Of a DNA stretch of 64,000 nucleotides, positions 24,501 through 35,130 are shown one piece after another (position 1 is the first letter of the stretch; the number at the start of each line of letters is the position of its first letter). The stretch lies in assembly GCA_030062745.1 (NCBI GenBank), contig CP099846.1, forward strand, positions 24,469,701 to 24,533,700, in the 5' to 3' direction. The position numbers and the translations under genes were made by a program. This DNA is from Capitulum mitella. Taxonomy: Eukaryota; Arthropoda; Thecostraca; Pollicipedomorpha; Pollicipedidae. The notes under the pieces were generated by a model. The model was given only the letters and a program-made list of their open reading frames with translations, searched no databases and had not been told where the DNA came from.

Positions 24501-24939
24501 GTCGCCCTCTGTCAGCCTGGCTGAAAATGTGACGAATAATGGCGTAACGTCATCGAAAGTCTCAAAGCCTCTATCCGGGCGTCCCAAGTAGCATGAATTC
24601 TCGAAGCATTTGCTCTTTTAAGACGCATCTTTAGTTTCAGTCTGATTTTGAACGAACCTCCTCGAAAAATCGACGGCTTGAACTGAAATGGCGACATGCA
24701 ATATTTGATCAACGTGAAGCCGTAATTGTTAAAATGTTCGGGGAAAATTAGGACGTGGTGCGTTCAACACCAACAGCAGGCGCTCCAGACGCAAATGTCG
24801 ATTATTCCATTGATTGCCTTGCCCATTTCTCTTTCGGAGTGTATCGTGCCACACCATCCTCTGTTCTCTTCCCGCCATTTTCTCGCCGAAATCAAACCCG
24901 CCATGTATGGATAACACCGTGTATTGTGCCGCCACCTCG
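21553..24939. other. No gene or repeat recognised
   Basis: About 3.4 kb of mixed composition with only short open frames (under 100 codons) on both strands. None has a domain, and no splice-paired conserved segments were seen. Confidence 0.5.
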
Positions 24940-25930
24940 ACTGCCATCCGGCCCGGCCAGCCGGCACCTCGGCCCGAGCTGTGGCCGCCGCAAGCCCCAG
25001 CCGCGGTCCGGGCGCGAGGACCGGGTGGGCCCGGCGATCCCCACGACGGGGCAGGGGCGATTAATCGGCCCGAGATCCCCCGAGCGTCGGCCGTCCGGCG
25101 TGGCAGCGCTGCGCCGGCGCGTCGGCTGGTGACCACCGGCGGCTGGTGACGAACCGGCCCCTGGTGACGAACCGGCGTCTGGTGACGGACCGGCGGCTGG
25201 TGACGAACCGGCGCCTGGTGACGGACCGGCGTCTGGTGACGGACCGGCAGCTGGTGACCACCGGCGGCTGGTGACGAACCGGCGCCTGGTGACGAACCGG
25301 CGTCTGGTGACGGACCGGCGGCTGGTGACGAACCGGCGCCTGGTGACGAACCGGCGTCTGATGCCGGACCGGCGTCTGATGCCGGACCGGCGGCTGGTGA
25401 CGGACCGGCGTCTGGTGACGAACCGGCGCCTGGTGACGAACCGGCGGCTGGTGACGGACCGGCGGCTGGTGACCACCGGCGCCTGGTGACGGACCGGCGC
25501 CTGGTGACCACCGGCGTCTGATGCCGGACCGGCGGCTGGTGACCACCGGCGCCTGGTGACGAACCGGCCCCTGATGACGGGCCGGCGCCTGGTGACCACC
25601 GGCGCCTGGTGACGGACCAGCGCCTGGTGGCGGACCAGCGCCTGGTGGCGGACCAGCGCCTGGTGACGGACCAGCGCCTGGTGGCGGACCAGCGCCTGGT
25701 GACGGACCGGAGCCTGTTGACGAACCCGCGGCTGGTGACCCGGCAGTCGGCACCGAGCCGGCGGCCGCGCTGGTCTGCGCAGTAGGCTGCACGCTCGGCC
25801 GGCCGGGACGGCGCCGGAAAGAGCTGCTGGGTGTGAGTCCGGCGGTGGGGCCGCGCCGCTCGGGCTTCGCGGTCCGGCGTGGTCGCGGCGCGCGGCCGCG
25901 TGCGCCCGCGCCCGCGCGCACAGGCAACAC
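24940..25930. other. GC-rich block surrounding an 18-bp minisatellite
   Basis: About 1 kb of very high GC and CpG. Overlapping long minus-strand frames (the longest spans 24729-26420, 563 codons) exist in all three frames. The repeat lacks stop codons there, so length alone is not evidence of coding. No domain or TM segment is present outside the repeat. Confidence 0.5.
25126..25745. repeat. 18-bp minisatellite, about 34 units
   Basis: The unit is CTGGTGACGAACCGGCGC, with three switching positions: GCC/GTC/GGC in the GGCGNC part, GAA/GGA in the middle, and a 17-base variant containing GACCACC. The 17-base units break the six-codon rhythm, so any translated frame changes from RHQxPV to SPxAG to VTRRR repeats along the array. 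That argues against a protein repeat. Some unit types recur in blocks, for example GTGGCGGACCAGCGCCTG at 25625-25690, suggesting recent local expansion. Confidence 0.85.
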
Positions 25931-25934
25931 CGAT

Positions 25935-28900
25935 GTACGTGGAACATAGCACAGACATGAAACATGAACGGGCCCGGTGGCGACGTGACAATATCACACG
26001 GTACCCTGCGGGCGCACGCACTCGGAGCTGCCCGCCACTTGGGGTCGGCTCTCTTTGTACGTTCACACAGAGGCGCCCGCGTCCGTGGCTTGGCGACACG
26101 AGGACACCGACTATAACAGCGAGGAGCATTTCACAAACGTTTCGGGTCGTTATGACTAGCATATCAGGGTTACATGATGGAAGTGTGGATATGTACCGAT
26201 TCGGTTTTGATATTTTGCCTTTCCTTTGATTGCGCCTGCCCTCGTGTAAGCCAGTGAGTAGTCTTCCTTCACGGAGACTCCGTATGTATCCAAGCGAATG
26301 GCCCGTGCGTTGGACCAAAAACGTCGGTGCTTCAGCAAGATCACTGTGCGCCCCGTCCCGTATTGGGGCACGTTCATAGTGCGCAAACTTTGCGACGTCT
26401 CTAGTGACAGAGAACAACAATTACGACGGGAGAAGGCAGCCGAAAGTTTTGCTGCACAACGCATAACGCAGTTGTCTAAGTTCGAGCCTTTTTAAAATGA
26501 ATAGAAAAATGGGTGATCACTTAGCCTTACCACCTCGTCACTATCACCACATCACAAAATATATCAAAGGTCTTGCTTAAGGATAACATGTTACGTGGAT
26601 ATAGTTATGCCTATATATGGACACTGCACCGATAGGGCAATCGCATGAATCGCCTTACAAAGCATGAGGTACACAGAAGTAGCTTTGCAACTACTGAAAT
26701 ACCCTGTTTTCCTTGCGTTCTTCCCTCCTTATGAAATATGGTATGATGGAATGTATGCCGCCTTATCTAAAATTCAAAAATATATGAACTCAATGTCGGT
26801 CAGATCGACTTTGCATCACTGCATCCCAAACTTGACATGTTATCTGGTTGGCATTGATGGACTTTACGAAACTTAAGATCCAAATTATTTACTAGAATAT
26901 TTTTCCATAAATTTGGTCCAGTAGTTTGCCAGGGGGATATTTGGAACAGGAGCCCGTGCTAGGCGGAATCAGACCCCTACACCCCACCGAGCGGTTCCAG
27001 GTAACGGCTAATTCCATAGCGAAAGTTTAGCGTGCCGCCAAGTGTGCGATACGACCGCACGGTGATTAGCGTAACCCTACGTTGGCTAGTTGCCATCTCA
27101 CGCGCGAACCAAAAACGAGCGCCGGTTATATCTTATATCACCGCTTAGTATCCTACAACGGGCTCTCGAACTCTACAGCTGCCATCGTTCGGATGTCGTT
27201 TGCACGTGAAATTTGCGTCCCAGGTCTGGTTTGAGAAATATTACGTACGTTGATGATATTTACAGCCGTTTATGGAAGCCAGCTTCAGCTGTGTTTTGGA
27301 CCTCGGTTGGCTGAGTTTATTTGGCTTTTGTGTAGTTGATTGGCTGAAAAAAAATTTGTGCATGTGTCTGGCAAGGTTCACTTAAATACGAAAAAATTTC
27401 GGGAGTCCCATTCGAAAATATAGTGTGGTTCTTAGTGTTGCATCTGATCAGATGAACCTCACAATTTTATCGCCGTAGGCCTTCCACGTACTCTGTCAGC
27501 TGTCCACGGTAACGGGGGTAAAATTTCACGCGTGTATATTCCCAAGAGCAAGCGTTGTCCTGTTCGTGACCTTTTTCCTTTCACTAGTGACGTTGGCTTG
27601 CATATTTCAACCAACCGTGCCTAGCGATAAACCAGGTTACCTTGACTTGTGCCGAGGCTGTGAATCTTTAAGATTCTCACTGTTCTTTGGATCGGTCTGC
27701 TGGATTATTGCATTAGAAACTGGAAATGATTTAGCTGACTGCATAAAGTGTAGCGGCTTATTTTCCCTCCCCAGAAACAGTTTTGTATGTTGTAACGCTT
27801 ACTTGATACCAGTACAAAAAAGTACCTGGTGTCTTCAGATGGCAATGGTCTGAACTACGCTGAAAATCTTCACAGTCAAGTTAATGATCACGGTGCATTG
27901 GAAATGACTGGACGAAGTTTTCAAGCAAACTGTTTTTGTTGAAGGCAAAATACTCTAGGTCGTTTACAGAATAACATGACATAACAGTAGGGCTGAAAAC
28001 TTGGATACACCCGCATTTTTGTGGATTCGTAGGATCGACGCCTGGTTCGCACAGAATACTTGCTAAAATGCCGTTGATATTCCAAACGACGTCAAGACAC
28101 AAATCAGGCATTTTGTTGTATTCTACCAGTTTGGGCCTATTTGAGTCCGTACTCAGGTCAGGATCGAAACAATGAAGGCTCTAGCCTGCAGGAATTGGCA
28201 AAAATGGGGTCGAAATCTCTCAAATATAATTAAAGACAATACTAAGCGATTGCGTAAATGGTTAAACCCTAACTTAGAAGTTCACAGCAATTCTGTCAAA
28301 CTTTTATGACCGTGCCATTTTGTTGAAAATGGGTAAATCTCATTTGCCTAGCCTTCATATTTTGAGAAGCATATTTGGAATTCGGGTAGAATTCTTGGCA
28401 ACGACGAACTTATTCTGGCGCTTTGATGCCCAACACTGGATTACAGTACAACTCTGAATAATTACATTGTCTTAACTATTACGTTCCAAATTGTCTCTGG
28501 AAAGTCCGAATTATTTGGAAACCTTAAAGGAGTTTCGTGGAGCCCGCTGCGCGTTTTATGCTCGACCTGTTCTTTAATTTAAAAAGAGCGAGATGAAACA
28601 AAGAGCAAGACATCGCTGGCAAAAGCACGGAGTCTTGAGATTAATATCCAAGTCAAAATGGGCTTGAGATATAAGAAAAAGGCAAAAGATAATGGGTACA
28701 GCATTGTAGGCAATGAAGAAATATTTTCGTTTTAAAAAGTTATAGTGATCCTCCCTGGGATTTGAAATATGAAATATGAAATAAACGCCCGAGGAATATC
28801 AAAGCAAAATAGGTCGTTTACAAAGCAAACTAATTCGCCCCATTGAATCAGACCCTCTTTTGCAAAATTCTTACATTCGTGCACAAAGACTAATTCGTCT

Positions 28901-29468
28901 GCGCACATCCCCAACTGAACACAAGGCTATGCGACCAGGAAGTTACACATGATACGTGACTTAGTATTATCTCGATAGGACTAGATGGGATTCCCGGATC
29001 ACATTTAAGTATCACCTTCCCTGTTCACAACCTCTGCAGCGCTTTGGCACGAAGATCATATCTGGCACAACTTGGAGACGCTGCATTCGGACCGCAGGCA
29101 AACCCTGCATCGACGCGGACCACGCTGATCGTTTCGCTGTCGTCGCTTTTTTCGGAAGCCATGACGGCCTGCACCGAAATTGAGCCGGTCGCGCTCGCAA
29201 GTCGTGACGTTTTGTGCGCGCAAGATCAGCAGTGACTCGTGCACAGAGTGCCATCCCGCCAGAGCAGTGTCATCGCAGACGGCGGCCCGTCCAGGTCTGC
29301 GGCCGACCCGAGGCGACTGGAGCGCCGTCGGCTTGACCATAGCCCGCCGGAAGCACGCGCACCGTGGCTGCCACGGACAGAGACGGCAACAGGGAGTACG
29401 TGGTCGTCTGGGGCGCCTGCAGCGCCGCGCGAGGCCGGGCCCGGGCGCCTCGCTCTCTCCGGACCGGC
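25935..29468. other. No gene seen
   Basis: 3.5 kb downstream (3') of the receptor gene. Short open frames only. The 3' UTR of the receptor should lie in the right-hand part, and AATAAA-type words exist, but the polyadenylation site cannot be chosen. Confidence 0.45.
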
Positions 29469-30995
29469 TCAAACCACCTGCGGCTCGACGGAGAAGGCGC
29501 GCAGCACGGGCGGCCGGCGCGGCGGCGACTGCCGCCAGAGCGTCGCCGGCGCCGCCAGGCTGGCGCTGCTGTGGACCGGCCAGAGCCGGCCGTCGCGCGC
29601 CGGCTGCGGCTCGGCCAGCTCCGACAGCGAGCCGCCGCCCTCGGGCGACGTGTCGGCCGGCTGCTGCAGCCAGACGCGGCCGCTCGAGTCCGGGCTGGAG
29701 GGCGGAGAGGGGAGCGCCGTCGTGCCCGGCCGTTCGGCCGCCTCCGGCGATGTGGACGCCGACCGGTTCAGGGGGCCGGACAGCGAGCGCGTCAGCCGGT
29801 GCCGCTGGGCATGCTCGAGCGCCAGGCGACCGCGCGCGGCGCGCGCGCCCTCCTCGTCGTGCGGGATAGGCAGCGGCGAGCGCGGCGGTGGCCGCGTCGC
29901 CGGGAAACGGAAGGCACGCTCGGCCAGGCCAGCGGCGTCGAACGCCAGGCTGGCCGGCGAGCGCTCGGCCGCCGGCGAGCCGGACGAGCTGTCCGACTCG
30001 GCCGCGATGGCGTCCGTCGAGCGGGCGCGGTGCGGCTCGGCCGGCTGTCCCAGGTGGTGGCTCATCTGCGCCCACGTCAGCTCGGACGCCTGCCGCCGCA
30101 GCCGCGAGTGCGGCCGCCGCCGCCGCCGCCGCCGCCGGCGTCGGCTGCTCGGCGCCTTGGTGAAGGCGTCCGACAGCCGCCGCTGCAGGTGCTTCGGCAG
30201 CTGCATGGTCAGCTGCGTGGCGATCGACGGCCGGTGCACGCAGGTGCGCGGCGCGCGCGCCTGTATCTCCAGCTGCATCTCCGACTTGTACAGCTGCTTG
30301 CGGACGAAGTTCTTGAAGACGCGGCGCAGGTTCTTGCTGCGGCAGCCGTAGATGAGCCCGTAGATCGGGCTGAGGCAGAGCAGCAGGTGCGCCACGAACA
30401 CGAACCGGTCGTCGACGGATCGGCCGGCCACGCTCTCCCACGCGACGACGCTGCCGAACGGCAGGTACATGAGCAGCAGCGGCAGCAGCACATTCATGGT
30501 GGTGCCGAGCGGCGAGCGGCTGCGCTGCGCCAGCTCGACGTCCGTCTGCGGTACGGCCAGGCGTGCGTTCATCGTCACGGCCGACACGATCGCCGACACG
30601 ATGCGGTTGCGCTGCGTCCGCGCCACGATCAGGATGCGCACGTTGAAGAAGATGATGAGTGCGGCCGGAAGCAGCAGCATGCCGCACACGTACAGGATGC
30701 CGAAGATGCCGTCGTGAAGGCGACGGAACTGCGGCAGGCAGAGGCCGCAACGGGGCCGGAAGACGAGGCCGGCCGCGTGCGGTAGGAGCGCGCAGCAGGC
30801 GGACAGCACCCAGCAGGCGCACAGCGCCACCAGCGTCTTCCACTTGGTGACCGAGTCGTTGTAGGACAGCGGCACGCAGATGGCCGAGAACTTGTCGTAG
30901 TTGAGGCCGCAGATGGTCCAAAGGATGATGGCGTGCAGAAAGAGCGTGAGGCCGCCGTACAGGGCGCACTCCACCTCTCCATCCACCCAGCCCTC
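29469..30995 (-). CDS. Orphan class A GPCR, exon 3 (ECL1-TM3 to C-terminus)
   Basis: This terminal exon of about 508 codons starts after an acceptor (CCCGGCAG|GAG at 30995) and ends at TGA 29469-29471. It encodes residues 70-577 of the joined receptor. Seen in order: ECL1 Trp (res 72), TM3 with disulfide Cys 79 and D103-K-F in place of DRY, and TM4 with Trp 131 and LLP. ECL2 has Cys 152/155. TM5 has Pro 179. TM6 reads LMYLP with Pro 248 and no CWxP tryptophan. TM7 reads SPIYGLIY in place of NPxxY. Helix 8 is CRSKNLRRVF. The tail of about 280 residues is low-complexity with an Arg run near residue 355. Residue 3.32 is Thr, so an aminergic ligand is unlikely. The first GTG (30986) is not the start. 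The ligand is unknown, and plasma-membrane signalling is inferred from the family. Confidence 0.9.
   Translation of the reverse strand, partial: EGWVDGEVECALYGGLTLFLHAIILWTICGLNYDKFSAICVPLSYNDSVTKWKTLVALCACWVLSACCALLPHAAGLVFRPRCGLCLPQFRRLHDGIFGILYVCGMLLLPAALIIFFNVRILIVARTQRNRIVSAIVSAVTMNARLAVPQTDVELAQRSRSPLGTTMNVLLPLLLMYLPFGSVVAWESVAGRSVDDRFVFVAHLLLCLSPIYGLIYGCRSKNLRRVFKNFVRKQLYKSEMQLEIQARAPRTCVHRPSIATQLTMQLPKHLQRRLSDAFTKAPSSRRRRRRRRRRPHSRLRRQASELTWAQMSHHLGQPAEPHRARSTDAIAAESDSSSGSPAAERSPASLAFDAAGLAERAFRFPATRPPPRSPLPIPHDEEGARAARGRLALEHAQRHRLTRSLSGPLNRSASTSPEAAERPGTTALPSPPSSPDSSGRVWLQQPADTSPEGGGSLSELAEPQPARDGRLWPVHSSASLAAPATLWRQSPPRRPPVLRAFSVEPQVV
30111..30138. repeat. (CCG)n trinucleotide run in receptor exon 3
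   Basis: A pure CCG/CGC run is read on the minus strand as about ten consecutive arginines in the cytoplasmic tail. Length variation here would stay in frame. Confidence 0.85.
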
Positions 30996-32212
30996 CTGCC
31001 GGGCCGAGACGCGGGGTCATCATCAGCGCCTTCATCATCATCGGATCAGCCCTCCAAACGGACGCAGTGGCTAACAATGTCACTGGATCGGACACACTTC
31101 GTCATTCCTCCATCCCCCTGCCGAACACAGTCCCATCATTTTCATCGCGTCAGCCGCCCAGCTGAACACAGTGCGTCATTATCATCAAATTAGCCCTTCA
31201 GCCGAACGCAGTCCTATCCCAGAACCGTCCGATGCTAAACAGAATGCAAGCATTTTTATCAGACCAGATGCACTGTGGGGCGCAGTCCTATATATACTGG
31301 TTGGCATTTCTTCCGGTCCGAAAACCAAAGCCATCAAACCACCATTAATAACGCCCAGGGCCGCCCACTGCCTAGCCGCACATAGGGGGGGGGAAGGGGC
31401 GCCAACGCTGTCCCACGGTCCAAAGACCGGCGGTCGGTCTAACCACTTCTCCGAAACGCATTCAGCGGTTTGACCCAATCCCGGCCATAGACGGTTGTGC
31501 AAGCGGCAGGAGCGCTGGGCAGGTGGGCGTGTCCGCAGCCCCAGATCAGCGGAATGGCACCCGGCCGCATCCGGCCCCGCGAGCGTGAACAACGTTTTTT
31601 TCTGCAAGAGCAATACTGAACCTCTCTGATGAACTCAGGTCCGCCAACACGTTCCCGAAATAACACGCTGGTTTTCTGAGATAACACGGGACCAGTGGCG
31701 CTGTACTGGACAGACCACCGACGAGGGAGCCGATCAGTTTATCGTCGATAGCCAAAAACGCTCGCCTTTTAGCAGAAGCAAGGCCTGTCAAAATCGACCA
31801 GTGAAAGAACGAAGCTTTCAGGCTCTGCTAAAGCCGAAAATTACAGTTACTGGGCATCTTTGCATGACGTCTCACGTCTCTGGCCCGCACGGGAAAAGTG
31901 CCGTCCATATTGCTAAGTGTTGCCGGCGCAGAAACTGAAACCTTGCCGGCATCTAGGTCCGTTTGCGGCTAAAACAGGCCTAGCGTAAGCAGACAGGGGA
32001 CAGGAAAACGAAGCGCATATCTGACGTTGTTTGGACAGTGTCAGTGGCCCATCAGATCTTCCGCGGGCTCTCCCTCTCCGTCACGAACGCCGCGCAGAGG
32101 AACCCCGGTCGTCACAACACTGCTCCCACACGGTGGAAGCGTGTGAGCTGTGAATTTTGCTTTTCAAGCATTGCTTCTGGCTTGTTGGGGGAAGGTGGAG
32201 GGGAACGCTTAC
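30996..32212 (-). other. Receptor intron 2 (1217 bp, phase 0)
   Basis: Donor CAG|GTAAGC at 32212-32207 and acceptor CGGCAG at about 30996-31001. The right half is AT-poorer but shows no coding. The open frames in it are not supported. Confidence 0.8.
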
Positions 32213-32311
32213 CTGGACGTAGCTCGGCACAGTGACCAGCAGAGTTCCCGCGCTCAGACAGACATCCACCACAGCCAGGTGCAGAATGAGTATGTTTGAG
32301 CAGGTGCGGTA
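32213..32311 (-). CDS. Orphan class A GPCR, exon 2 (TM2)
   Basis: A 99-bp exon, 33 codons, residues 37-69. Acceptor TTTCCAG|TAC, donor CAG|GTAAGC, phase 0 at both ends. It begins YRTCSN, the usual end of intracellular loop 1, and then carries TM2 with LAVVD. The Asp (res 52) is the conserved 2.50 sodium-site residue. It ends VPSYVQ. Joined to exon 3 it gives SYVQ-EGW, placing the ECL1 Trp and TM3 Cys at family spacing. It is too short to stand alone and was recognised by motif and splice sites together. Confidence 0.85.
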
Positions 32312-33359
32312 CTGGAAACATACACGGATGCGTTTTAACGTGTGTGCGGCATCCGTTTCACTACCGTAGTTAAACTGCTTGCATTCGGCCACAAAGGAGG
32401 TATGTGATGCGGCTCGAGCCAAGCTGACAGCCGGCGTCGAAAAACTGAAAACCATTAACATCATGATCAGTGCTGTAGCCACTCACGTCCTCCCTCAGAT
32501 GGATCATGCATCCGTCGGGATGAAGAGCGTTTAAATGAGAAAGAAAGCAGAATGGGCAACATTCTGCGGCGCATGGGCGTATGGACATTTTGGAGATAAG
32601 CCTATAGTTAAAGCCTATGTTCAGCGAAGCTTATTAGGCCTATGAGGCCCATGTTTACAGCGAAAAGTAAGGGGAATGAAAGACAGGAGAATGGAAACCT
32701 GGTCTCAGTCGGCATGGCTGACCGACTCAGACCATCCAAGTGCGGCTGGCAGCAGGGCACACCGCCCGTGCGATTCCAGACGCATTTCGTCGAAGGACCG
32801 CAGGTGTCCGTCGTACCACCGCCAGTCAAACACCGTTCAGCAATGACTTCTAAAATCCGATGTCTAATTCCTGGCGCGGCGGTGGCGCGCCGTGCTCCAT
32901 CACACGATATGGGCTCACACGATCGGTGACGTTTCCGGCGTTCAGTTTTTGAAAGGAAATCTGGTTGGGCTGGACTGCAAAAATAAGTCCGACATCGCAC
33001 GCATCTGTGAGCGGCGGACTCGTACGTTTTTACGAAATCCGCCTCCTTTCACTGTTCTGTCACGTCACTGCGGCTGAGTTCTTGGTGAAAGCGTGAAGAT
33101 TGCGAATAAGGCGAGTCGCCCAGTGAAATATGACGCTTGTGCGCTCAGCGGAAACTTTTTGAGTTCGCTATGAAGGAAAAAGCGTCCGATCTCATTTTCG
33201 TCACACTGACCATCGACATACTGTTATGTCGTTATTGTTACTGCTTCCTGACTAGCCATATTCCCGTCCAATGTGGCAGCTTAATCTGCGAGGGCTGGAC
33301 CGCCAACGTAATAAACGGTCTGACCCCAGAGGCCACCGAGTGTGAAGCTCCGAGAGACC

Positions 33360-34073
33360 TCATAATGACCTCATAATCATATGGAATGGGCTTTCGGTCA
33401 TTTTTGATAGTGTGTGGAAACGTTCCCAATCATATGAATGGACAACGTTTGTAGGACTCCTGTTTATGTCTTCATGATATAGGGTACTCGCGCGGACAGT
33501 TTAAGTCATACCTCTTTCACCCAACATGATATGGACCTGCAATTTGAAATCTAAGTAGAATAGAAAACACGGTAATTACCTATCTATCTATCTATATATA
33601 TATATATGCCTAAGGTATATATATACCTATACATATATAGGTGTATATATATATATATGTTCATTTTTAGTCCGTATTTTAACATCAAGAACATTCACAT
33701 AAACTAACCATTGACCTTTGACCTTGACTTGACCGTATAAAGTAGTTTCGTGTCAATGAAAATGTTTTTGTATGTTTTCCCAGCTATTTGCGTATACACT
33801 CGTATACAGTTTGAAGGTCTGTTTCAAAAACTGTTTTTGACAGTCGATTTTTACTTTAACAGTAACAAAAATGGCCTGAGGTGCTTTCCAAAAACGTGGC
33901 CTGGTTCCGATCCTGGAAAAATAAAATTGTGAAAATTTGGTATAAGATGTAGAAATAAGGAGGTAAGAAAAGTGACGAAATTTTGTAAAGCTGCTTCAAG
34001 ACCCCTGGAAATAGCGAGCAAAAAAAGCGGGGTAGAACTTCTGAAGGCCCTATCCGTATGGGGTACGGTTAAT
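33360..34073 (+). mobile_element. Family B element, decayed copy in receptor intron 1
   Basis: Aligns with the right-hand 700 bp of 17800-19046. Shared features are the GGAAACGTTCCCAATC block, a TGACCTTTGACCTTGACTTG stretch, ATGGCCTGAGGTGCTTTCC, and the final AAGCTGC...GGAAATAGCGAGCA. It ends GGTTAATG with TTAA at 34070-34073. The left end was not found. Confidence 0.55.
33581..33660. repeat. (TATC)n and (TA)n microsatellite
   Basis: TATC repeats run into TA runs with ATACCTAT interruptions. Confidence 0.85.
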
Positions 34074-34079
34074 GTTTAT

Positions 34080-34430
34080 GTTACCTAAACGATTTTATTC
34101 CCGTTATCTGTACCCTTACGTCCAAGTGTAGTTCGTCCAAAATATTTGTCATATCCCTTTTATTTAAATTTAGTCCCAGAGTCCATGCTTTGCCGAGCTC
34201 TTTGCCAGACCTTGATTCTCCCATCCAAATATGGACTAATTTTGCCCGAGGTGCCAAACCAGACGACGCTGGATGATCGTGCCGAGGAACTCCGCGATAT
34301 GGCCGCCCGCTGACACTTTTGGTCTGGAGCCAAATACAGATGTCCGTCCTGGGACTCGAACCCAGTACATGCCACTCACCGGACTCGGTTGTCCGACACG
34401 TTATCCATAGGCCACGACGGCGACTTATTA
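34080..34430 (-). mobile_element. tRNA-derived SINE-like element
   Basis: On the minus strand 34421-34341 resembles a tRNA-Arg-type sequence. It has an A-box-like TGGCCTATGGATAA and a B box GGTTCGAGTCC inside a perfect T-arm (CTGGG/CCCAG). The acceptor stem pairs only with a one-base offset, and the anticodon arm is imperfect, with no T before the anticodon, so it is not a working tRNA. A body of about 260 bp of unrelated sequence follows to about 34080. The order fits a tRNA-head SINE. Confidence 0.5.
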
Positions 34431-34711
34431 CAAGTATGCCTGATTGAATGAAGTTGCGTAGCAATCGCCTAAATCGAAATTATGTCAAGGAGCCGTTTCC
34501 GTAATGGCCTATATTGGTATGACACCATATAGTGTGTTACGATGCAAACTTCCCAACCGAACTAATGGGGCGCATTCTCTTCCATGAAAGATCCAAAGTT
34601 GCGTTCAGCGTGCCAGCGCCAACCCCACAACCGTTTCTGAACGCCTAGCGAGGCGACTGTTTGGGGAATAAAGCAGTTGGGACTCTTTCAGACTCGTGGG
34701 CACCTTGACAT

Positions 34712-34806
34712 CAAACCTTTGTCTGTGAGTTAAGACACAAAGCCTCCTGGGTTCAGGTGTCTGGAGCCTTGTGTCAAGTCTTGTGTCTCGTCAGGCGTCA
34801 GTCGTC
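34712..34806 (+). repeat. Interspersed repeat R6, copy 2
   Basis: Matches 2955-3050. It lies in receptor intron 1 just downstream of exon 1. Confidence 0.5.
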
Positions 34807-34819
34807 CCAGGGCATCAGA

Positions 34820-35130
34820 CGCGACTCACTGCGGTGACCGACGCTCGTCTCCGGCCGCGCGGCGCAAGGAGGCGGCGGCGGCGCCCTCACCTGCTTCGAC
34901 CAGATGAGACCAATGGTGATGCATCCGTTGCAGAGGAATGTGAGTATTTGTATGATGGCAACGGTGGCCGCGACCGCGACGTCCAGTGCGCCCGGCATGC
35001 TCAGAGACGCACGGTGCCGCGCCCCGGCCCGCCGCAGGCTCCAGCTGCCGCCGACAAAACCGCCGTCTGAAACGGACCACGGATGCGGTCAGGCGCGGTC
35101 GAGCGGTGCGGTACGCGCCAAGAGATTCAC
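34820..35130. promoter_or_regulatory. GC-rich block at the 5' end of the receptor gene
   Basis: A CpG-rich stretch covers exon 1 and the sequence just upstream of its ATG. This fits a promoter or first-exon island. No TATA box or initiator was identified, so the transcription start is not placed. Confidence 0.35.
34891..34998 (-). CDS. Orphan class A GPCR, exon 1 (start and TM1)
   Basis: 36 codons from ATG at 34998 to the donor CAG|GTGAGG. It encodes TM1 with Asn 24 (position 1.50) in LCNGCITIGLI and a WSKQ exit. Joining to exon 2 gives SKQ-YRTCSN, the normal ICL1 layout. The ATG leaves only about six residues outside the membrane. The same frame is open upstream to an acceptor-like TTTCAG (35067-35072). 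The exon may therefore start at 35066 in phase 1, with the true start in a further upstream exon. Confidence 0.78.

Larger units (their letters stand above)
32312..34890 (-). other. Receptor intron 1 (2579 bp, phase 0)
   Basis: Donor CAG|GTGAGG (34890-34885) and acceptor at 32312-32313. It contains a decayed family B element (about 33360-34073), a tRNA-derived SINE-like insertion (about 34080-34430), a TA/TATC microsatellite (about 33580-33660) and repeat R6 (34712-34806). Confidence 0.8.

Noticed and set aside
24729..26420. A 563-codon minus-strand open frame and two further long frames
   Set aside because: They cross an 18-bp repeat that has no stop codon on this strand in any frame. The 17-base units shift frame, and no domain lies outside the repeat.
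30984..30986. Start of the receptor at 30986
   Set aside because: The codon is GTG, not ATG. The exon continues upstream to an acceptor at 30995 and joins the TM2 exon in phase.
29056..31095. A 679-codon minus-strand frame and several long plus-strand frames over the receptor
   Set aside because: They are shadows of the receptor exon in GC-rich DNA. Only the 29469-30995 frame gives ordered transmembrane segments and receptor landmarks.
34341..34421. Functional tRNA-Arg gene
   Set aside because: The acceptor stem pairs only with an offset, the base before the anticodon is not T, and the anticodon stem is mismatched. A SINE head fits better.
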